From NCBI GenBank assembly GCA_934465535.1, contig CAKSKV010000006.1, positions 39,680 through 103,679 of the forward strand: a stretch of 64,000 nt of DNA, in the 5' to 3' direction. The notes below the pieces were generated by a model. The model had not been told where the DNA came from. It saw only the letters and a program-made list of their open reading frames with translations, and ran no database searches. The DNA comes from an uncultured Clostridia bacterium. GTDB lineage: Bacteria; Bacillota; Clostridia; Christensenellales; QALW01. Positions within the stretch are counted from its first letter, which is position 1, and each line of letters opens with the position of its first letter. Both the position numbers and the translations under genes were made by a program. Shown one piece after another: positions 51,285-61,600 of the stretch.

Positions 51285-52211
51285 ATGATACTTGCGGTTT
51301 GCCTTAATCCGTGCATAGATAAAACAATCACCGTAAACGGAGTGCGCCTTGGGGAGTATAACCGCATTGAACAGACAAGCTCCGATATGTCGGGCAAGGG
51401 CGTAAATGTGGCGGTAGTGCTTAAGCGCCTCGGCGCAAACACCGAGCTGCTGGGTTTTAATTTTCTTGATAATGCCCGCTTGCTTGAGGAGCTGCTTAAA
51501 CGGGAAAACATCAAAAACCGCCTTATAATGTGCGAAGGTGCGGTGCGTACAAATATCAAGCTTATTGACCTTTCAAACGGCGAGCTTACCGAGCTTAACG
51601 AAAGGGGCAGCAGGGTGGAGAACGATCGGCTGTCCGAAATGCTTGGGTGCTTTGAAAATAGAAGCGCAGATGCTGCTTTTGCGGTAATGTCGGGCAGCAT
51701 TCCGGCCGGCTGCAGGGCTTCCGTATATGCGGAGATGATTGAAAAAGCCGAGTGCCGCTGTGTGCTGGATTGTGCCGGTAAGGCGTTTGCCGCCGGAGTG
51801 GAAGCACGGCCGTATATGATAAAGCCAAATCGCAGGGAGCTTGAGGAATATCTTGCAGCAAGGCTGGATACGGTGGAGCAATGCCTTGACGGCGCGTTGG
51901 AGCTGATAAAGCGGGGAGTAGGGCTTGTCTGCGTGTCAATGGGAGGCGACGGAGCGCTGCTTACGGACGGAAAGCGGGCGTATTTTGCACCGCCGTTAAA
52001 TGTGAAGGTGCGTTCGAGCGTTGGGGCGGGGGATTCCATGACCGCCGGCATATGCATAGCGCTTGAGGCGGGGCTTTCGCTCAAAGAGGCGTTTGCCTGC
52101 GGTACGGCTGCTGCAACGGCCTGTCTGCTGAGTACCGGTACAGGCCTGCTTACATGCGGGGATTACAACGAAATACTGAAAAAAGTAACAATTAAGGAGA
52201 TAAAAATATAA
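51285..52211 (+). CDS. PfkB-family hexose kinase (1-phosphofructokinase type)
   Basis: The ATG at 51285 follows CGGAG by 10 bases; an earlier start at 51240 lacks a site. The protein has 308 residues. MILAVCLNPCIDKTI and SGKGVNVAVVLKRLGA are typical of the FruK/LacC group, and the catalytic loop SSVGAGDSMTAG carries the active-site Asp. It phosphorylates fructose 1-phosphate or a related sugar phosphate; no PTS gene is adjacent. Its stop directly abuts the start of era. Confidence 0.87.
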   Translation: MILAVCLNPCIDKTITVNGVRLGEYNRIEQTSSDMSGKGVNVAVVLKRLGANTELLGFNFLDNARLLEELLKRENIKNRLIMCEGAVRTNIKLIDLSNGELTELNERGSRVENDRLSEMLGCFENRSADAAFAVMSGSIPAGCRASVYAEMIEKAECRCVLDCAGKAFAAGVEARPYMIKPNRRELEEYLAARLDTVEQCLDGALELIKRGVGLVCVSMGGDGALLTDGKRAYFAPPLNVKVRSSVGAGDSMTAGICIALEAGLSLKEAFACGTAAATACLLSTGTGLLTCGDYNEILKKVTIKEIKI

Positions 52212-53102
52212 ATGTCTTTCCGATCCGGCTTTGCAGCCATAATAGGGCGCCCCAATGCGGGTAAATCCACTTTGCTCAACAGTCTTGTGGGCCAAAAGAT
52301 CACCATAGTTTCCCCAAGGAGCCAGACTACGCGCAACTGTATACGCGCAATTGTAAACGGCGAGGATTATCAGCTTGTTTTTCTGGATACTCCCGGCATA
52401 CATAAGCCGCAGAATAAGCTGGGGCAGTATATGATGCGCGCACAAAGAGAGGCGCAGGAGGGCTGCGATGTAATAGTTGCCATGGTAACGGCGGATGATC
52501 GCTTCGGCCCTACGGATGAAGCAATGCTGGAGGGGCTTCGGGAGGCACAGTGCCCGTGTGTTGCAGTTATAAATAAAATGGATGCCGCCGATCCGGAGCT
52601 GCTTAAAAGTGTACGGAGCAGCCTTGAAAAATATACATTTCTTGAAAGCGTGCACTGCATTTCCGCATTGACGGGAGAGGGGCTTCAGGAATTGCTCGCA
52701 TCTCTTGCAGGCCTGCTGCCTGAGGGGGAAGCTTTTTTTCCGCCTGAGCTTGTAACCGATTATCCCGAGCGCTTTCTTGCATCGGAGATTATCAGGGAAA
52801 AACTGCTTGAGCTGCTGCGTGATGAGGTGCCGCACGGTGTGGGGGTGCAGATAGTGCAGATGAAGGAGCGCGCAAACGGCGATGTTTATATTCTTGCGGA
52901 TATTTTGTGCGAGCGGAAAAGCCATAAGGGCATAATTATCGGCAAGGGCGGCTCCATGCTGCGTACAGCCGGTGCCGCTGCCCGCGCCGAGCTTGAAGAG
53001 GCCTTGCAGTGCAAGGTTTATCTTGAACTTTTTGTAAAGGTTCAGCAGGACTGGCGCGACAGCGAAAAGGCGTTGAAACAGCTGGGCTATACTCAGGAAT
53101 AG
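52212..53102 (+). CDS. era: GTPase Era
   Basis: An essential GTPase for 16S rRNA maturation and 30S assembly. The protein has 296 residues starting at the base after the kinase stop. G1 GRPNAGKST, G3 DTPGIHKP, G4 NKMD and G5 SALTGEG are present, and the C-terminal KH domain (about 205-296) shows GIIIGKGGSMLR. The era-yqzL-recO order is typical of Firmicutes. Confidence 0.95.
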   Translation: MSFRSGFAAIIGRPNAGKSTLLNSLVGQKITIVSPRSQTTRNCIRAIVNGEDYQLVFLDTPGIHKPQNKLGQYMMRAQREAQEGCDVIVAMVTADDRFGPTDEAMLEGLREAQCPCVAVINKMDAADPELLKSVRSSLEKYTFLESVHCISALTGEGLQELLASLAGLLPEGEAFFPPELVTDYPERFLASEIIREKLLELLRDEVPHGVGVQIVQMKERANGDVYILADILCERKSHKGIIIGKGGSMLRTAGAAARAELEEALQCKVYLELFVKVQQDWRDSEKALKQLGYTQE

Positions 53103-53313
53103 GTGCGTTTGATTTTGCTGCGTTTTAAGTGTTTTTGAACGGTTTTTTAAGCATTTTTCACGCGTTTTTTACATAAATAATTGCGCTTTTTGCATTTTTT
53201 GCAGCAAGCGTGGCAGACGGCTTTTGCTGCTTGGGCTTGAATAGTATGCATCGTTTTAACAAATGCTATTGCAGAAGGGAGTAAAGCGGTGCAGGAATCG
53301 CGGCAAAACAGGC

Positions 53314-53454
53314 ATGAAACAGGATATTTACGAGGATGAAAAGCGCAGGTTATGCATGCAGGAGCTTGAAAGACTTTTTTACAGAACCGGTGATCCGGTA
53401 TATATGAATTTTTATTGTGCGTTAAGGGACGAAAATAAGCCGCGCCGCCGCTGA
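53314..53454 (+). CDS. YqzL-like small protein between era and recO
   Basis: A 46-residue frame from ATG 53314. The segment LERLFYRTGDPVYMNFYCAL resembles the YqzL pattern (F-x-x-TG-x-x-x-x-YL) and the location between era and recO is that of Bacillus yqzL. No strong ribosome site is visible, and a shorter start at 53356 is possible. Function of YqzL is unknown. Confidence 0.5.
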   Translation: MKQDIYEDEKRRLCMQELERLFYRTGDPVYMNFYCALRDENKPRRR

Positions 53455-53505
53455 AAATGCGGTGCTGCGGCATTTTCGGGGTGCGGAAAGAGAGAAAAAG
53501 GATAA

Positions 53506-54237
53506 ATGAGCAGTCTAAAATGTACGGCGATAGTACTGCGTTTTGCGGATTATAAAGATGCCGACCGTATGGTGACGCTTTTTTCAAGGCAGCAGGGTCG
53601 CATCAGCGCCTCAGTACGCGGGGTGAAAAAGCAGAATTCCAAGCTGCGGGCTGGAGCGGAGCTTTTCTCATTGGGGGAATATATAATAAATATTTCCGGC
53701 ACCCGCCACAGCGTTACGGGCTATACTCAGTCGGAGGCGTTTTATCCGCTGCGCGCCGATGTAGAACGCCTCTGGTGCGCAATGCTCGCTTGTTCGCTTA
53801 CTGAATCCGTAATAACCGATCAGCCCGAGCCGGAGCTGTTTGATGCCCTTACCGACACGCTTTATGCGCTTGCTTATTCCGATGAGCCGGCAAAGGCACT
53901 CATGACGGCCTTTATGCAGGATTTTCTTTTGCTTCAGGGTATATACCCGTCAACGGGTGGCTGTGCGCTGTGCGGCGGGATGCCTGCGGCGTTTTCCGCT
54001 TCCGAGGGAGGGGTCGTTTGTGAAAAATGCATATTGCGGGATGCAATAAAACTGAGCATGGAGGCGGTTTACATACTGCGGGATACAGGCGGTACCGTTG
54101 CAGAGCGTGCGGGACGCCATAAAAAAGCAGATGATGCGACGCTGTTTTCTGTTTTTTCCGTACTTATGGCACAGGCGCGCTATCGCTTGGATCGGGGCTT
54201 TCGCACTGCGGATTTTCTTTTTGATATGTGGCGTTAA
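53506..54237 (+). CDS. recO: DNA repair protein RecO
   Basis: Loads RecA and anneals single strands during recombination repair. The protein has 243 residues. An N-terminal OB fold contains ADYKDADRMVTLFSRQQGRISA. The C-terminal part has a zinc site made of CALCGG and CEKC. Length and motifs are normal. Confidence 0.93.
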   Translation: MSSLKCTAIVLRFADYKDADRMVTLFSRQQGRISASVRGVKKQNSKLRAGAELFSLGEYIINISGTRHSVTGYTQSEAFYPLRADVERLWCAMLACSLTESVITDQPEPELFDALTDTLYALAYSDEPAKALMTAFMQDFLLLQGIYPSTGGCALCGGMPAAFSASEGGVVCEKCILRDAIKLSMEAVYILRDTGGTVAERAGRHKKADDATLFSVFSVLMAQARYRLDRGFRTADFLFDMWR

Positions 54238-54491
54238 ATATGCCGCGCGGCATGTCGGCGTTGCGGCTCAAGCGGCTGCTGCACCGCAGTATCGTGCGGC
54301 ATTTTCCTTATACATCGCCCTTGCTTTTTGAAAAAGCTGTAAATTATCCGTTATTTCGGGCGTCAGAATGCAGGAAACGCAAAATTGTGTTGTGTTTTTT
54401 ACGGTTTTGTATTATCATATTACAGGTCTATTAAAGGTCAATTTGCTACAAGGGCGCTTTGCGCCTTAAAATTAAACAGGAGGAATACTCA

Positions 54492-57125
54492 ATGAGCAAA
54501 AAGTACGTTTATCTGTTCAGCGAGGGTAATGCCAGCATGAGAAATCTGCTGGGCGGCAAAGGTGCCAACCTTGCTGAGATGACCGGCCTTGGTCTGCCGG
54601 TTCCTCAGGGCTTTACCATAAGCACCGAGGCCTGCACTAAGTATTATGAGGACGGGCGTCAGATCAACCCCGAGATCCAGGCGGAGATCATGGAGTACAT
54701 TGACAAGCTGGAAAAGATCACCGGCAAAAAATTCGGCGATAAGGAAAACCCGCTGCTGGTCAGCGTTCGTTCCGGCGCCCGTGCATCCATGCCGGGAATG
54801 ATGGACACCATTCTTAACCTCGGTCTTAACGAGGATGTTGTCAATGTTATTGCCAAGAAGTCCAATAACCCCAGATGGGCATGGGACTGCTACAGAAGAT
54901 TTATCCAGATGTTCTCCGATGTTGTTATGGAAGTCGGCAAAAAGTACTTTGAGCAGCTTATCGATAAGATGAAGGCTGAAAAGGGTGTCACCTACGATGT
55001 TGAGCTTACTGCCGATGATCTCCATGAGCTTGCAAATCAGTTTAAGGCTGAATATAAGTCCAAGATCGGTGCTGATTTCCCGGACGATCCCAAGGTGCAG
55101 CTTTTCGAGGCTATCAAGGCCGTGTTCCGCAGCTGGGACAATCCCCGTGCAAATGTGTACCGCCGCGACAACGATATCCCGTATTCCTGGGGCACTGCCG
55201 TTAATGTGCAGATGATGGCTTTCGGAAACATGGGTGATGACTGCGGCACCGGCGTTGCCTTTACCCGTGACCCCGCAACCGGCGAAAAGAAGCTTATGGG
55301 CGAGTTCCTTATAAACGCTCAGGGCGAGGATGTTGTTGCCGGCGTGCGTACTCCTATGAAGATCGCCGAGATGGAAAACAAGTTCCCGGCTGCTTTTGAA
55401 GAGTTCACCAAGGTTTGCCGCATTCTTGAAGATCACTATCGTGATATGCAGGATATGGAGTTCACCGTTGAAAACGAAAAACTCTATATGCTCCAGACCC
55501 GAAACGGCAAAAGAACCGCACAGGCTGCTCTTAAAATAGCCTGCGATCTGGTGGATGAGGGAATGAGAACCCCCGAAGAAGCTGTTCTTATGATTGATCC
55601 CCGCAACCTTGATACACTGCTGCACCCGCAGTTTGATACCAAGAGCCTTAAGGCTGCCACTCCTATCGGCAGAGGTCTCGGTGCTTCTCCCGGCGCTGCC
55701 TGCGGTCAGATCGTGTTTACCGCGGATGATGCCGAAAAATGGAAGAGTGCCGGCAAGAAGGTTGTACTGGTTCGTTTGGAGACCTCTCCTGAGGACATTA
55801 CCGGTATGAAGGCTTCTCAGGGTATTCTGACCGTTCGCGGCGGTATGACCTCCCATGCAGCGGTTGTTGCCCGCGGAATGGGCACCTGCTGTGTTTCCGG
55901 CTGCGGCGATATCAATATGGACGAGGAGAACAAGCGCTTTACTCTGGGCGGCAAGACCTTCCATGAGGGCGATTATATCTCTATCGACGGTTCCACCGGC
56001 AACATCTATGACGGCATTATTCCCACGGTGGACGCTACCATCGGCGGAGAATTCGGCCGTATCATGAAATGGGCTGATGAGTTCCGCGTGCTGAGTGTGC
56101 GTACAAATGCGGATACTCCCCGCGATGCAAAGAAAGCCCGTGAACTCGGCGCAGAAGGTATCGGCCTTTGCCGTACCGAGCACATGTTCTTTGAGCCGGA
56201 CAGAATTACTCTGTTCCGTGAGATGATTTGCTCCGACTCCGTTGAGCAGAGAGTTGCCGCTCTTGAGAAGATCGAGCCCATGCAGCAGAGCGACTTTGAG
56301 GCTCTTTATGAGGCGCTTGAGGGCTGCCCCGTAACCATTCGCTTCCTGGATCCGCCGCTGCACGAGTTTGTTCCCGCCGAGGAGAGCGAAATTGCCGCTC
56401 TGGCGGACAATATGGGCAAGACGGTTGATCAGATTAAGGCAATCATTGCCGGCCTGCACGAGTCCAACCCCATGATGGGTCACCGCGGCTGCCGTCTTAC
56501 CGTTACCTACCCCGAGATTGCCAAGATGCAGACTCAGGCTGTTATCCGTGCGGCTATCAATGTTAAGAAAAAGCATCCCGATTGGAATGTGCTGCCTGAG
56601 ATTATGATTCCGCTTGTAGGCGATGTCAAGGAGCTGGCTTTTGTTAAAAAGACCGTAGTGGCTACCGCTGATGAGGAAATTGCAAAAGCGGGCATTGAGC
56701 TTAAGTATGAAGTGGGCACCATGATAGAGATTCCGCGCGCGGCTCTTACCGCGGACGAGATCGCTACCGAGGCTGAGTTCTTCTGCTTCGGCACCAACGA
56801 CCTTACCCAGATGACCTTCGGCTTCAGCCGTGATGATGCGGGCAAGTTCCTGGATGCTTATTACAACAATAAGATCTATGAGAATGATCCCTTTGCAAAG
56901 CTTGATCAGAAGGGCGTAGGCAAGCTGATGAAGATGGCTGTTGAGCTGGGCAAGAAGGTACGCCCCGATATGCATTGCGGCATCTGCGGCGAGCATGGCG
57001 GCGATCCCAGCAGCGTAGAGTTCTGCCATAGCATCGGACTGTCTTATGTTTCCTGCTCTCCGTTCAGAGTACCGATTGCACGCCTTGCTGCGGCACAGGC
57101 TGCCATCAAGGAAAAGAACCAATAA
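54492..57125 (+). CDS. ppdK: pyruvate, phosphate dikinase
   Basis: Interconverts pyruvate, ATP and Pi with PEP, AMP and PPi; in anaerobes it often replaces pyruvate kinase. The protein has 877 residues from ATG 54492 behind AGGAGGAA. The ATP-grasp domain begins LLGGKGANLAEM and contains SVRSGARASMPGMMDT. The central domain carries the phosphorylated His in GGMTSHAAVVARGMG. The C-terminal PEP barrel has LCRTEHMFF and GTNDLTQMTFGFSRDD, and ends with the CGICGEHGGDPSS loop. Codon use is strongly biased, suggesting high expression. It is monocistronic. Confidence 0.96.
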   Translation: MSKKYVYLFSEGNASMRNLLGGKGANLAEMTGLGLPVPQGFTISTEACTKYYEDGRQINPEIQAEIMEYIDKLEKITGKKFGDKENPLLVSVRSGARASMPGMMDTILNLGLNEDVVNVIAKKSNNPRWAWDCYRRFIQMFSDVVMEVGKKYFEQLIDKMKAEKGVTYDVELTADDLHELANQFKAEYKSKIGADFPDDPKVQLFEAIKAVFRSWDNPRANVYRRDNDIPYSWGTAVNVQMMAFGNMGDDCGTGVAFTRDPATGEKKLMGEFLINAQGEDVVAGVRTPMKIAEMENKFPAAFEEFTKVCRILEDHYRDMQDMEFTVENEKLYMLQTRNGKRTAQAALKIACDLVDEGMRTPEEAVLMIDPRNLDTLLHPQFDTKSLKAATPIGRGLGASPGAACGQIVFTADDAEKWKSAGKKVVLVRLETSPEDITGMKASQGILTVRGGMTSHAAVVARGMGTCCVSGCGDINMDEENKRFTLGGKTFHEGDYISIDGSTGNIYDGIIPTVDATIGGEFGRIMKWADEFRVLSVRTNADTPRDAKKARELGAEGIGLCRTEHMFFEPDRITLFREMICSDSVEQRVAALEKIEPMQQSDFEALYEALEGCPVTIRFLDPPLHEFVPAEESEIAALADNMGKTVDQIKAIIAGLHESNPMMGHRGCRLTVTYPEIAKMQTQAVIRAAINVKKKHPDWNVLPEIMIPLVGDVKELAFVKKTVVATADEEIAKAGIELKYEVGTMIEIPRAALTADEIATEAEFFCFGTNDLTQMTFGFSRDDAGKFLDAYYNNKIYENDPFAKLDQKGVGKLMKMAVELGKKVRPDMHCGICGEHGGDPSSVEFCHSIGLSYVSCSPFRVPIARLAAAQAAIKEKNQ

Positions 57126-57159
57126 AATGGTGATACGGACAGCGTAAAAAACAAATGAT

Positions 57160-57205
57160 AAAAACGGCCGCACGGTTTAATAGAACCGTGCGGCCGTTTT
57201 TGCAT
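57160..57205 (+). terminator. terminator of ppdK
   Basis: AAAAACGGCCGCACGGTT pairs exactly with AACCGTGCGGCCGTTTTT, an 18-pair stem. The remaining bases to 57425 show no gene; they are AT-rich. Confidence 0.93.
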
Positions 57206-57425
57206 AACGAAACCCTGCCGCAGCGACAGGATTAAAAAGGCTAATCGTTTATTCAATTATGAAAAAAGGAAACATAGTGTGTGTTAACATGAGAGTGACT
57301 TGCCGGTTACAATAAAAACAGTAAAGTGTAAAAGCAAAATAGCATCAAGTAAGATCTCAGCAGGTACAAACGGCATTTCAAGCGTCATATTCAGTAATCA
57401 GAAAATGAATTCTTAAGTAAATATT

Positions 57426-58136
57426 TCAGTCCCACAGCGTGCCGCAGATCTGCCAGACGGATTCGTTTTCATAGTGCTGGCGGATGCTTTTTCCTGAAAA
57501 GGCGGATACATTGTCCCGGTCGGCTCCGGCGTCGATAAGCAGCCGAAAAATACGCTGTAAGTCCTCGCACATCTCCGGCGTGATCGGGTGGCCGGGATAG
57601 AATCCTCCGGTTTCCTGATTTCTGACGGGACAGAGGTTGCTTGCCTCTGACACTGCCTCCATCAGACAGTTCCGACCGTAATGATCGGTGACGGATATAT
57701 CCGCACCAAGCTCCAACATCCGCTGCAAAAATGCGAACGCATCGTCCGCCTGCTCCTTGGTGTGCTTCCATTCCAGGTGCAGGGGCGTGGTATCTTTTCC
57801 GTCCCACGCATAGCGGCGGGCGTTCCAAATGGCCGCATTCACGCCGTCAAAGAGTACAGGACGGGCCTCTTCTGCGATTTTTTTGTCAGGGAGATAATTC
57901 ACATCGGCACCGCTTTCCAGCAGCAGCCATGCGATCTCCTTGTGCCGCCCGGTGCAGAGGGCCACTTGAAGCGGCGACATTCCCCGCGTGTCAAGCGGAC
58001 GCTTGGGTGCTATGGCGTTGACGGCGAATGAATCCTCAGTAAGGATAGTTTTTACCAGCGTAATATCATCCGCGCGGATAGCATCAAATATACGGTTTTT
58101 CCCGGATACGGTCTGTTTTTTGTTTGCTTTATTCAT
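57426..58136 (-). CDS. ankyrin repeat protein
   Basis: The protein has 236 residues from ATG 58136 on the minus strand; the AAAGGA ribosome site lies about 15 bases upstream within a hairpin, so the start is moderately sure. Ankyrin units are visible at about residues 50-80 (MSPLQVALCTGRHKEIAWLL, then ESGADVNY), 115-150 (TPLHLEWKHTKEQADDA, then LELGADISV) and 185-215 (LLIDAGADRD). No signal peptide. Ankyrins bind other proteins; the partner is unknown. Confidence 0.8.
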   Translation of the reverse strand: MNKANKKQTVSGKNRIFDAIRADDITLVKTILTEDSFAVNAIAPKRPLDTRGMSPLQVALCTGRHKEIAWLLLESGADVNYLPDKKIAEEARPVLFDGVNAAIWNARRYAWDGKDTTPLHLEWKHTKEQADDAFAFLQRMLELGADISVTDHYGRNCLMEAVSEASNLCPVRNQETGGFYPGHPITPEMCEDLQRIFRLLIDAGADRDNVSAFSGKSIRQHYENESVWQICGTLWD

Positions 58137-58152
58137 GTGAACACCACTTTTG

Positions 58153-58197
58153 TCCTTTCCGAAAAACAGCCTTTTAAGTGCTGTTTTTCGGAAAGGA
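58153..58197. repeat. 18-base perfect inverted repeat upstream of the ankyrin gene
   Basis: The arms at 58153-58170 and 58180-58197 are exact reverse complements around a nine-base loop. On the minus strand the 3' arm contains the AAAGGA that would serve the ankyrin gene. It lies between two minus-strand genes and can also act as a terminator hairpin, though no T-run of note follows. Confidence 0.8.
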
Positions 58198-58233
58198 GCC
58201 TGCATAAGGCAGACTCCTTCAGATACGGAATAC

Positions 58234-58635
58234 TCAGATTTTTTCGATCAGAATCAAACCGGCCGACATTGGCAAACAGCCGTCTTCATCCGGTTCCAAT
58301 TTTTCATACGGGTCTACGGGCACTCCGCCCGCTTCGCCCTCCATGCCGGTGTGATAGAAATACGCGCCGTTTTCCTCTTTCCACGGGTGTTCTTCTACGA
58401 TGGCCATACCGTCAAGAAGCCGCAATTCTTCGCCGGTGTCCATTTGCTTGAAGTCCTCTTGAGGAAGCAGCATATACGCTACGCCGTCCGGGTGAAAGTC
58501 AAATATTGCACGGCTCATTCGGCGGTACTCGTCATAGTCCTCGTCCTGCGGAATATCGGCAGGCGCGATAAGCTCCATGCCGTCCGGGGTGATGCAGAAT
58601 ACTTTTTTGATTTTCCATTTTCCGATCAGATTCAT
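58234..58635 (-). CDS. uncharacterised small protein (possibly lipocalin-like)
   Basis: The protein has 133 residues from ATG 58635, which overlaps the stop of the upstream gene in ATGA and lies behind GGAG. It begins MNLIGKWKIKKVFCITPDG, a start common in lipocalin-like calycins (G-x-W), and is beta-rich and acidic. No signal peptide. The overlap shows that it is co-translated with the large surface protein. Function unknown. Confidence 0.6.
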   Translation of the reverse strand: MNLIGKWKIKKVFCITPDGMELIAPADIPQDEDYDEYRRMSRAIFDFHPDGVAYMLLPQEDFKQMDTGEELRLLDGMAIVEEHPWKEENGAYFYHTGMEGEAGGVPVDPYEKLEPDEDGCLPMSAGLILIEKI

Positions 58636-61600
58636 TGCGCATTCTCCTTTTTCTTTTTGTTTTTGATGATTATAATAATTGCTGCCGCTGCTGCACCGGC
58701 AAGGATAACGCCGGCGCATATAAACAGAATGGCTGATGTTTTTGCAACAGAGGTATTTTCATTGCATCTGAAGCCGCAGATGCTGCATGCCTCGTGCTTT
58801 GAGCCGTCAGAAAAGAGGCTTGCCTTTGTGTCTGTTACCCACCGGAAAGAGTGGGGGACAACATCGGTTTTTCCGCCGCAGTCCGTGCAAATGTGCCAGT
58901 GTGCGGTATCATCGTAAAACCATTCTGTGCCAGGGGTGTGAATGTGCCCGGATTCCACGAAAATTGCCCGTATTTCAACATTTTGCTCCTGCATAATAAA
59001 TGTTGTTTCCGGACTGCCGGCATCGGCAAGTGTGATTCCGCCGGATACAACTTCCCAACGGTCAAATTCTTTCCCGTCAGGGACTTCGGCCTTTACAGTT
59101 ATTGTCTGCCCTTTTTCGGCGGTGGCGGCCGATGCCGTTCCTCCTGAAATGCTGATATTGTATTTTCCGTCCTCCGGCTTTGCAAAGGTGAGGCTGATTT
59201 CGATCTCATCGGCTCCTTCGGATGGAATTTCTGCGGGAGATATAAGTGCAGCGTTCTGACCGCATATGAGCAAGGCACAATTCGGCGCAAAACGGTATCC
59301 GGACATGGCACAGAGCTTTACCGTGACGGTGTATTGAGCATCATCGAATTTTTCTGCTGCCGGAGACCATACGGCGGAGGACACAATGTAGTTCTCGCCG
59401 TCCGGGACCGCATCGCCGGGCATAGCGCCGATCTCGGGATACGGAACAGTAACTGATACCGTGCCGATAGCCTCTGCTTTTGCAATGGCGGCTGTCTTTG
59501 TTGCGCCGCAGTCGGTGCAGGTATAGGTTTCGCTTCCGCCGGCTATCAAGGTGGGGAAAGCCGCAGAGGTTTTTATGAAACTGTGGGCTTTCGTGATCTT
59601 TGCTCCGCAGGAGCAGGTTCCCGTGTGCCGGCTGTCATCTGATTTTTTCCACGAAGAACAGTCGTGAAGGCCTGTTTTGCGGTAGGAACAGCCGGCAACC
59701 GTACATTGAGCGTAGTGCGTGCCGTCGCCTGCATCAACCGATTTTCCGAGCTTATGTGTGTGAGACGGGTCTACAACCGTAACGGTGCAGACGGCGATTT
59801 TTGAACCGGCCCTGACATTTATTTTGACTGTTCCGACCTTGAGTGCCTTTATATTTCCGTTTTTATCCACCGAAACGATCGATGAATTGCTGCTGAGATA
59901 CTCAACCTTGATCCCGGTAGGATTTGCGGGGGTAAGAAGCGCTCTTATACTGCCGGTATCGCCGATATGCAATGTCATTTCCGATGGATTCAGTTCCAGC
60001 TTTTCCAGCGGTATTGTCTCCTTTTCCAAAACCGTTGCTTTATAGGAGGATATCGCTGCGGCAACATTTCCGTTTTTGACTGCACAAAGCACTACAAGGC
60101 TGTAATAGGAATTTGCCTTTCCGTTTGCCGCTTTTCCGGTGATCTTTCCGTTTTTGTCAATTGAAATATAGCCATTGTCGGTTACATACGATGGCGTTCC
60201 GGCGGAGCTTGCCGCGGGCTTCACAACTCTCCATTCGAAGGTGTAGCCACGGAATGCTCCGTCCGGACGGGTGAGTATAGTCCCGTATTCCGGTGCCGGT
60301 ATGCTGTCGCCTATGCAGAGTGTTGTATCGGAGAACACAGGCGGGTCAACCACGGTTATTTGTGAAGCGGGAATTTCCGATATATCGGAATATACGACCA
60401 GCGTCCATCTTCCGACGGCATCGTTGTTTCCCGGTTTATATGCGCCTATGCGGTAGGAACCCTTTTTTGCTGCGGTGATCTTTATGCTTTCCGGCATATT
60501 CGGCGCCTTGGAGGTGCTTGGAGTGAACCTTACATCGGAGGCAGCATTGTTTTCCTGACGGAAGGTAAGATCGTACCACTTGTTTGCAGCCGACGGGAAT
60601 TTATTTATATAAAGAGTCTTAGTTTCGCCGGCTTTTATATATATTTTGTTTCCGTCTCCGTAGTCGGTATATGCTCTTCCGCCCGGAGTATCACAGAGAT
60701 ATATTTTTTGCAGCCATACCTCTGCGGACATAACGACAGCCGACGGCCCGACCCATGCGCTTGCCTTGTGTGTCGCGGTTTCGGCGTGACGGACATAGAC
60801 ATAATAGTATTTTCCGGGAATAAGCCCGGTTACGGTTTTTGACCGGAACGAGGTGCCCTTGCCGATATTTGACGCAGACGGAGCATCGGTTGAATAAACA
60901 TACTCACAGGCACTGTCAAAGTTGCCTACCGTGAAGGAGTTATACGGAGAGGAGGCGGTAAGAACGGCGGACGACGGTTTATCCTGCGGGGCCTTTTCCA
61001 CAAGGATCTTACTGCCGATAAGTGTGCCTTCATATCGGTCGCTTGATGATGATACGGTCAGTCGAATATAATTTCCTACATCGGAGGCCGTGGGAGTGTA
61101 TCTGCTTTTTGCAGCTCCGTTTATATTTGTCCATTTACCGGATTTGAATATCTGCCATTGATATACAAGGTCGGATTCGGGAACGGAAGAGTTATTAACC
61201 TTTGCCGATACGCTTGCAGTCAGACTATGTCCGAAATAGCAGCTGTCGGTGTAGTATATATTTCCGGTGATGGGATACACCGGTTTTTCTATCATGACAA
61301 GCCGGGCAATGCTGTCGCTGTATATGCTTTGTTCGCTGTTTAAGCCGCTTTTAAGGTTGATCTTGAAGGTTACATAGCGGTGATTATTTGCCCATTGGTT
61401 TTTGTCAAAGAAAAAGTCGGCATTGTAGGACAGCTCAACAATGCGAAAGTTTTCTCCGGCGCGCTTTTCCGGCATCTTTTTGCCGTAGCGGAGTATCTCC
61501 TCCTTGTATTCCGGAAGCCCGATGCAAAGGGATACATTCTCGGCCGAGACGACATTGGCAAGCACTTCCGGTATCCGAAGCTCCGCCTTTACGGTGCATT

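Noticed and set aside
54489..57173. Minus-strand open frame of 894 codons opposite ppdK
   Set aside because: Same cause: biased codons of ppdK leave the antisense strand free of stops.
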